Assembly: GCF_030161255.1 (NCBI RefSeq)
Contig: NZ_BSPX01000002.1
Location: 1 to 64,000 of the forward strand
Origin: Zoogloea oryzae
GTDB taxonomy: Bacteria; Pseudomonadota; Gammaproteobacteria; Burkholderiales; Rhodocyclaceae
Direction of reading: 5' to 3'
Length of the DNA: 64,000 nt
Below the pieces are notes generated by a model. The model was not told where the DNA came from, did not search any database, and saw only the letters and a program-made list of their open reading frames with translations. Of the stretch, positions 61,210 to 64,000 are shown one piece after another. Numbering within the stretch: the first letter of the stretch is position 1; every line of letters begins with the position of its first letter. Made by a program: the position numbers and the translations under genes.

Positions 61210-61427
61210 AACGCCCCGCGAAGCCGAACGACCGCCGGCAGGCGGCCGGATACACCAAGAGCGCGCAGCACAACACCTGCGCCGAATGCACCCACTGCGC
61301 ACCGTCCCTGCTCAAGCTGCAGCGCACCCGCGCAGACCGGCACTGCACCGAGATTGACGCACCGATCAAAACGTCCGGCTCGTGCCGGCTCTTTTCCCTC
61401 GACGAACTTGGAGGCTGCGCAGCATGA
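61206..61427 (+). CDS. small Cys-rich protein
   Basis: 73 residues with CAECTHC and two later cysteines (HCTE, SCRLF), a likely zinc-binding module. Basic N-terminus. Coupled to the ParB-like gene by ATGA overlap. Function unknown. Confidence 0.6.
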   Translation: MKRPAKPNDRRQAAGYTKSAQHNTCAECTHCAPSLLKLQRTRADRHCTEIDAPIKTSGSCRLFSLDELGGCAA

Positions 61428-61708
61428 CCTACACCGACGCCGACCGCCTCGATTTTGACCCCTTCGAGGGCGACGAGGCCGAGTTAAGCCTCCGGACGGT
61501 ACGAATCCGAACCGCCCGCAAAGAACACCCCTGTTACGCCCTCCCCGAGCGCCGAGACGGTCACACCATCAAGCCGGGCGACCGCTACCGGCATGAGCGC
61601 GCCCGCGTCGACGGCGAGTTTTGGGGCGATTACCGCCTTTGCCTCGCATGCTGCGACCAATGGCTCGACGAGATCAAAGGCCCCGACAACGAGGACGACC
61701 AGCAATGA
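61424..61708 (+). CDS. unknown protein with CxxC pair
   Basis: 94 residues. HPCYALPERRDGHTIKPGDRYRHERARVDGEFWGDYRLCLACCDQWLDEI suggests a small metal-binding fold. Phage genomes often carry similar short proteins with an IKPGDRYR-like strand. Function unknown. Confidence 0.6.
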   Translation: MTYTDADRLDFDPFEGDEAELSLRTVRIRTARKEHPCYALPERRDGHTIKPGDRYRHERARVDGEFWGDYRLCLACCDQWLDEIKGPDNEDDQQ

Positions 61709-61971
61709 AACCGACAGCCCCCGAACTTCAAAACGCGCAGCTCGCCGGCACGATCCACAGCGGACTAACCGCCACCACCCGCGACGGCAAGCCCGCCCGC
61801 CTCGCGATCATCGACGAGGACGGCAACGTCATCGACGCCGGGATCGCCGTCGCCCGCGAGGCGTGGAAAGTCGCCCTCACCGTCCACACGAATTTCCTTC
61901 GCGGCTCCGGTCATCTGGTCGTGCACTCGACCCCGCCGGGCCTGCCCACTCACCACCAGGCCGCCGCCTGA
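61705..61971 (+). CDS. unknown early protein (88 residues)
   Basis: GKPARLAIIDEDGNVIDAGIAVAREAWKVALTVHTNFL suggests a small alpha/beta domain. Overlaps its upstream neighbour by 4 bp. Confidence 0.55.
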   Translation: MKPTAPELQNAQLAGTIHSGLTATTRDGKPARLAIIDEDGNVIDAGIAVAREAWKVALTVHTNFLRGSGHLVVHSTPPGLPTHHQAAA

Positions 61972-61991
61972 TCCAACCGAAAGGCCCAACC

Positions 61992-62492
61992 ATGAAACCC
62001 GACAATACCCCCCGGAGCGATCTCGAGATCGCCCGCGCCACCATCGCCGCGGCAATCACGCGGAACGCGTCCGGCATCGCCGCCGCAGTCAAGCCGCCCG
62101 CGCCGTTCGCGCGAGAGGCCGATTATTACGAGGACTGGCGCACGTATTGGGCTGACATTGTCGCGCCGTTTGGCGAGATCAATCTCGACCAGGTGCAGCG
62201 GGAATTATCGGACTACGGCCGCCTGCTCGACGCCGTCCCGCTCGTCTACATGCACGCGACGGGGGGACAGGTCAGCAAACCCCTGACCGACCCGAGCGTC
62301 GTCTGCAGCCTGATCGACGAGCACGCCCGGGAGATCGTCGAGGACGCTTTAAACGCGCAGAACGAGCTTGAAAAATTCTTTCTTGAAGGCATCCGGGATC
62401 GCCTCAAGGGGCCGCCGCCGGGCCTCATCAAAGGCACAAGCCCGCTGCAAACAGCCGGTATCGACGCCACCCCCGACCGGCTCGCCGTTTAG
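61992..62492 (+). CDS. unknown early protein (166 residues)
   Basis: The middle part DYYEDWRTYWADIVAPFGEINLDQVQRELSDY is followed by VPLVYMHATGGQVSKPLTDPSVV. This order of segments recurs in phage early-region proteins of unknown function. Helical C-terminus. Preceded by a 20-bp gap. Confidence 0.6.
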   Translation: MKPDNTPRSDLEIARATIAAAITRNASGIAAAVKPPAPFAREADYYEDWRTYWADIVAPFGEINLDQVQRELSDYGRLLDAVPLVYMHATGGQVSKPLTDPSVVCSLIDEHAREIVEDALNAQNELEKFFLEGIRDRLKGPPPGLIKGTSPLQTAGIDATPDRLAV

Positions 62493-62643
62493 ATCAAGCC
62501 GCCCGCCGCTCTTTCCGACCCTCCCCCCAACGCCCGAAAAGCCAGCCCCGGCATTATTTCCGCAGCACTCGAGCATTTCCAAGACGCCCCCCCCTTTCCG
62601 CCTCAAGCCACCGGCCGGGCTTTACCCCAACCTTCCGCCCGGC

Positions 62644-62862
62644 TTGCGGATCGCCCAACACCCCGACGACGACGCCGTCGATCGATTCGCCGAGGCGATG
62701 AAAGCCAAGCTCGCCGCCGGCCGCGCGATGGGCCGCCACAGCTGGATCAACCCGGAAGCCGTCACCGACGCGGAACTCACCGCGCTCATGACTCAGCACA
62801 TGACCACGGACACCTCATCGTGCCCACCAATCCACCGTGACTTCCGATACCCTCCAAAGTAG
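62644..62862 (+). CDS. remnant of DUF550-like small protein
   Basis: From TTG 62644, 72 residues. DRFAEAMKAKLAAGRAMGRHSWINPE matches the conserved end-module of phage proteins where it is normally followed by a KGDPxDVANF segment; here that segment is missing and an unrelated tail follows. The gene may be truncated or frameshifted near the element edge. Real start uncertain; the frame is open further upstream. Confidence 0.4.
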   Translation: MRIAQHPDDDAVDRFAEAMKAKLAAGRAMGRHSWINPEAVTDAELTALMTQHMTTDTSSCPPIHRDFRYPPK

Positions 62863-62878
62863 CCGCCTGAACCCACAG

Positions 62879-62940
62879 AAAAAAGATCAGCCGCCAGCAA
62901 TAAAGCCCGCGTTCGCGAGCTTTATTGCTGGCGGCTGATC
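62879..62940 (-). terminator. long perfect inverted repeat acting as minus-strand terminator
   Basis: 22-bp perfect arms (62885-62906 and 62919-62940) around a 12-nt loop, followed by six T on the minus strand. It sits 14 bp past the stop of the AT-rich gene pair and marks the composition boundary. Confidence 0.8.
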
Positions 62941-62954
62941 CACACATAAAAAAG

Positions 62955-63653
62955 TTACGGCACGGCCCCATTCAGCAACTGCCGAATGACATCCTCACCA
63001 AGGACTCTCGCTTTACTGAAAGCCATAGGAACGCCTTCATAGCCCCCGATAGCTGCCGCCGCCTCCTCAGGCCTCATTCGTACAGCAATGCCTACATGAG
63101 CAAACTGATCTTGCTCTGGGTAATCGACATACAACTCTGGATGGTTTTCACGATCCTTAGCCAACTCGGAGATTATTTTTAACTGCCAAACAACATCATC
63201 TCCACGCACCTCCCAACTCGCAGAATCAACCGCGGTGTAACCAGCAAGATCGAGAATAGAGAGCGCAAAGGTCGCACACGTCAAACCGGCCCCACGCGAG
63301 ACATCGGAAAACTTTCCGGACTCGTCGAACTGAGACATATCCGACGAATAGGGAAACCCATAGGGAATCTTACGGCCATTCTTCTCATAAACCTTCACAG
63401 CCCATGATGATAAATTAATTCTTTCATCTTCATCAAAGGCCCCGCTACAGTCAATCCAACAACCTGCATCACCATTAGCATCGTCGCACCTAAGCCTAAA
63501 ATGGAAGGCAAGATGCACAAATTTTGGATTAGCACCGGGACTGGCATTACACAAAAGCCCTATGTGCCTCTGCTCATCATTCCCGGATATAGCTACACCG
63601 AAGTAAGAGACTTCAGAGAACGGTCGAGTTTGCGGCGAGTACAATCGAATCAT
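62955..63653 (-). CDS. unknown AT-rich gene product, possible papain-like fold
   Basis: 232 residues from ATG 63653 (GTG 63659 also open). No signal peptide. GAGLTCATFALSILDLAGY looks like the nucleophile helix of papain/NlpC-like folds. Histidines precede it in HIGLL and HLAFHF, which would suit a permuted arrangement. This is weak inference. Its GC content is near 47 percent, in contrast to the phage genes, and it overlaps the upstream gene by 41 bp. The pair may be cargo. Confidence 0.55.
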   Translation of the reverse strand: MIRLYSPQTRPFSEVSYFGVAISGNDEQRHIGLLCNASPGANPKFVHLAFHFRLRCDDANGDAGCWIDCSGAFDEDERINLSSWAVKVYEKNGRKIPYGFPYSSDMSQFDESGKFSDVSRGAGLTCATFALSILDLAGYTAVDSASWEVRGDDVVWQLKIISELAKDRENHPELYVDYPEQDQFAHVGIAVRMRPEEAAAAIGGYEGVPMAFSKARVLGEDVIRQLLNGAVP

Positions 63654-64000
63654 TAACACCCAGCAGCCCCCTTAACTGCCGCCTCCAGTCTTTTCCCGAA
63701 TCGCTCAGATGCTTAATCACACGAGCAAGACACGCATCCCAAGACTTTAACCTCTTGTTAGCCCGAAAAGTAGCACGAAGCAACCCGACAGAAACGATAT
63801 CAATCGACTGCGAAGGCTCATACGAGTAAAGAATATCATCAACTGTCTTCAGATCTCGCTCGGCAAAAGCTCCTTCCACCCGATCAAAGACAAAAGACAT
63901 CAACGTATACTTAGTATCTCTTAATAATGACGAACGAGAATACAGCTCTCTCAGAAACTTGGCGTTACTGGACGCATCAACGCTTTCAAGAACCGAAGAT
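63613..64000 (-). CDS. unknown AT-rich gene product, 5' end beyond window
   Basis: The frame stays open to the window edge, so at least 128 residues belong to a longer protein. The C-terminal part is helical and basic (LLRATFRANKRLKSWDACLARVIKHL). TTG 63901 is an internal possibility but the open frame upstream (LRELYSRSSLLRDTKYTLMS) looks equally coding. Translationally coupled to the downstream gene. No family recognised. Confidence 0.55.
   Translation of the reverse strand, partial: SSVLESVDASSNAKFLRELYSRSSLLRDTKYTLMSFVFDRVEGAFAERDLKTVDDILYSYEPSQSIDIVSVGLLRATFRANKRLKSWDACLARVIKHLSDSGKDWRRQLRGLLGVNDSIVLAANSTVL

Larger units (their letters stand above)
27484..62942. mobile_element. lambda-like siphophage prophage with large serine integrase
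   Basis: Continuous phage gene complement in lambda order: integrase, lysis, tail, head, packaging, antiterminator, replication, cro/repressor, then a pL-like early operon. Gene overlaps are tight (ATGA) and GC is uniformly high. No gene is visibly broken in the head, tail, packaging, lysis or immunity modules, so it may be inducible. The left edge is set by the rimO codon-bias switch. The right edge is not resolved: 62942 is where high-GC phage sequence stops, but the AT-rich genes beyond may be cargo inside the same element. Confidence 0.88.

Noticed and set aside
27484..62942. N15-like linear plasmid prophage, suggested by ParB and dispersed palindromes
   Set aside because: No protelomerase or ParA is seen; a serine integrase and a rimO junction indicate chromosomal integration.
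62990..63015. CACCAAGG near the right edge as attR
   Set aside because: Too short a match to the left site, and it lies within an intact reading frame with no displaced rimO codons after it.

Overview
The window holds two different things: about 27.5 kb of chromosome from a GC-rich betaproteobacterium, and a temperate lambda-like siphophage prophage of at least 35 kb. The chromosome is probably of the Rhodocyclales type (Thauera, Azoarcus or Zoogloea relatives). This rests on the Wzx/Wzy capsule cluster, a PEP-CTERM protein, the Ala-Glu-Asp tRNA array and the RimO, RssA and GlcD-like proteins. The genus is an inference.

Chromosome, 1-27.5 kb. The 3' part of algC reads rightward. Facing it is a long leftward exopolysaccharide operon (20.9 kb down to 1.5 kb). 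In transcription order it holds a WecA-like initiating transferase, Wzb phosphatase, Wza export porin, Wzc kinase, Wzy-like polymerase, Wzx-like flippase and two glycosyltransferases. Then come FnlA-FnlB-FnlC (UDP-N-acetyl-L-fucosamine synthesis), a WbuB-like transferase, an NDP-sugar pyrophosphorylase, Pgi and Ugd. The set is coherent for a Wzx/Wzy-dependent polymer that probably contains L-FucNAc and a uronic acid. The polymerase, flippase and two transferases are much richer in AT than their neighbours. Upstream lie seven tRNA genes (two Ala-Glu-Asp sets plus one extra Glu), a PEP-CTERM surface protein, an FAD-linked dehydrogenase, an RssA-type patatin protein, a small REP cluster and rimO.

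Prophage, from about 27.48 kb. A large serine integrase starts 15 bp from the rimO start codon. The first codons of rimO look phage-derived, so the crossover probably lies in the SLGCPK codons. Apart from the integrase, genes follow lambda logic on two arms. The minus arm runs cro, cII, small genes, an O-like replication protein with three internal direct repeats, a Q-like antiterminator, a terminator, then late genes. The late genes are terminase, portal, a protease-capsid fusion, head-tail joining, tail tube, a G/GT frameshift pair, tape measure, tail tip, and holin/endolysin/spanins. The plus arm has a repressor, a BamE-like lipoprotein in the position of lambda rex, and then a pL-like operon encoding small proteins and a large ParB-like protein. 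Four related operator sites bracket the repressor region.

The most unusual signal is a 14-bp palindrome, TGCAGACGTCTGCA. It occurs five times exactly, and twice with the same single change, at roughly 3-6 kb steps across the prophage. I saw none in the chromosomal part. Most copies lie inside unrelated genes, so the DNA site rather than the encoded peptide appears to be conserved. A KorB/parS-like site for the phage ParB protein, or a stoperator-like site, is the best guess.

The right end (62.9-64.0 kb) is AT-rich and carries two leftward genes of unknown function behind a strong terminator. One runs off the window. No attR or displaced rimO 5' end is visible, so these are either prophage cargo or host genes.
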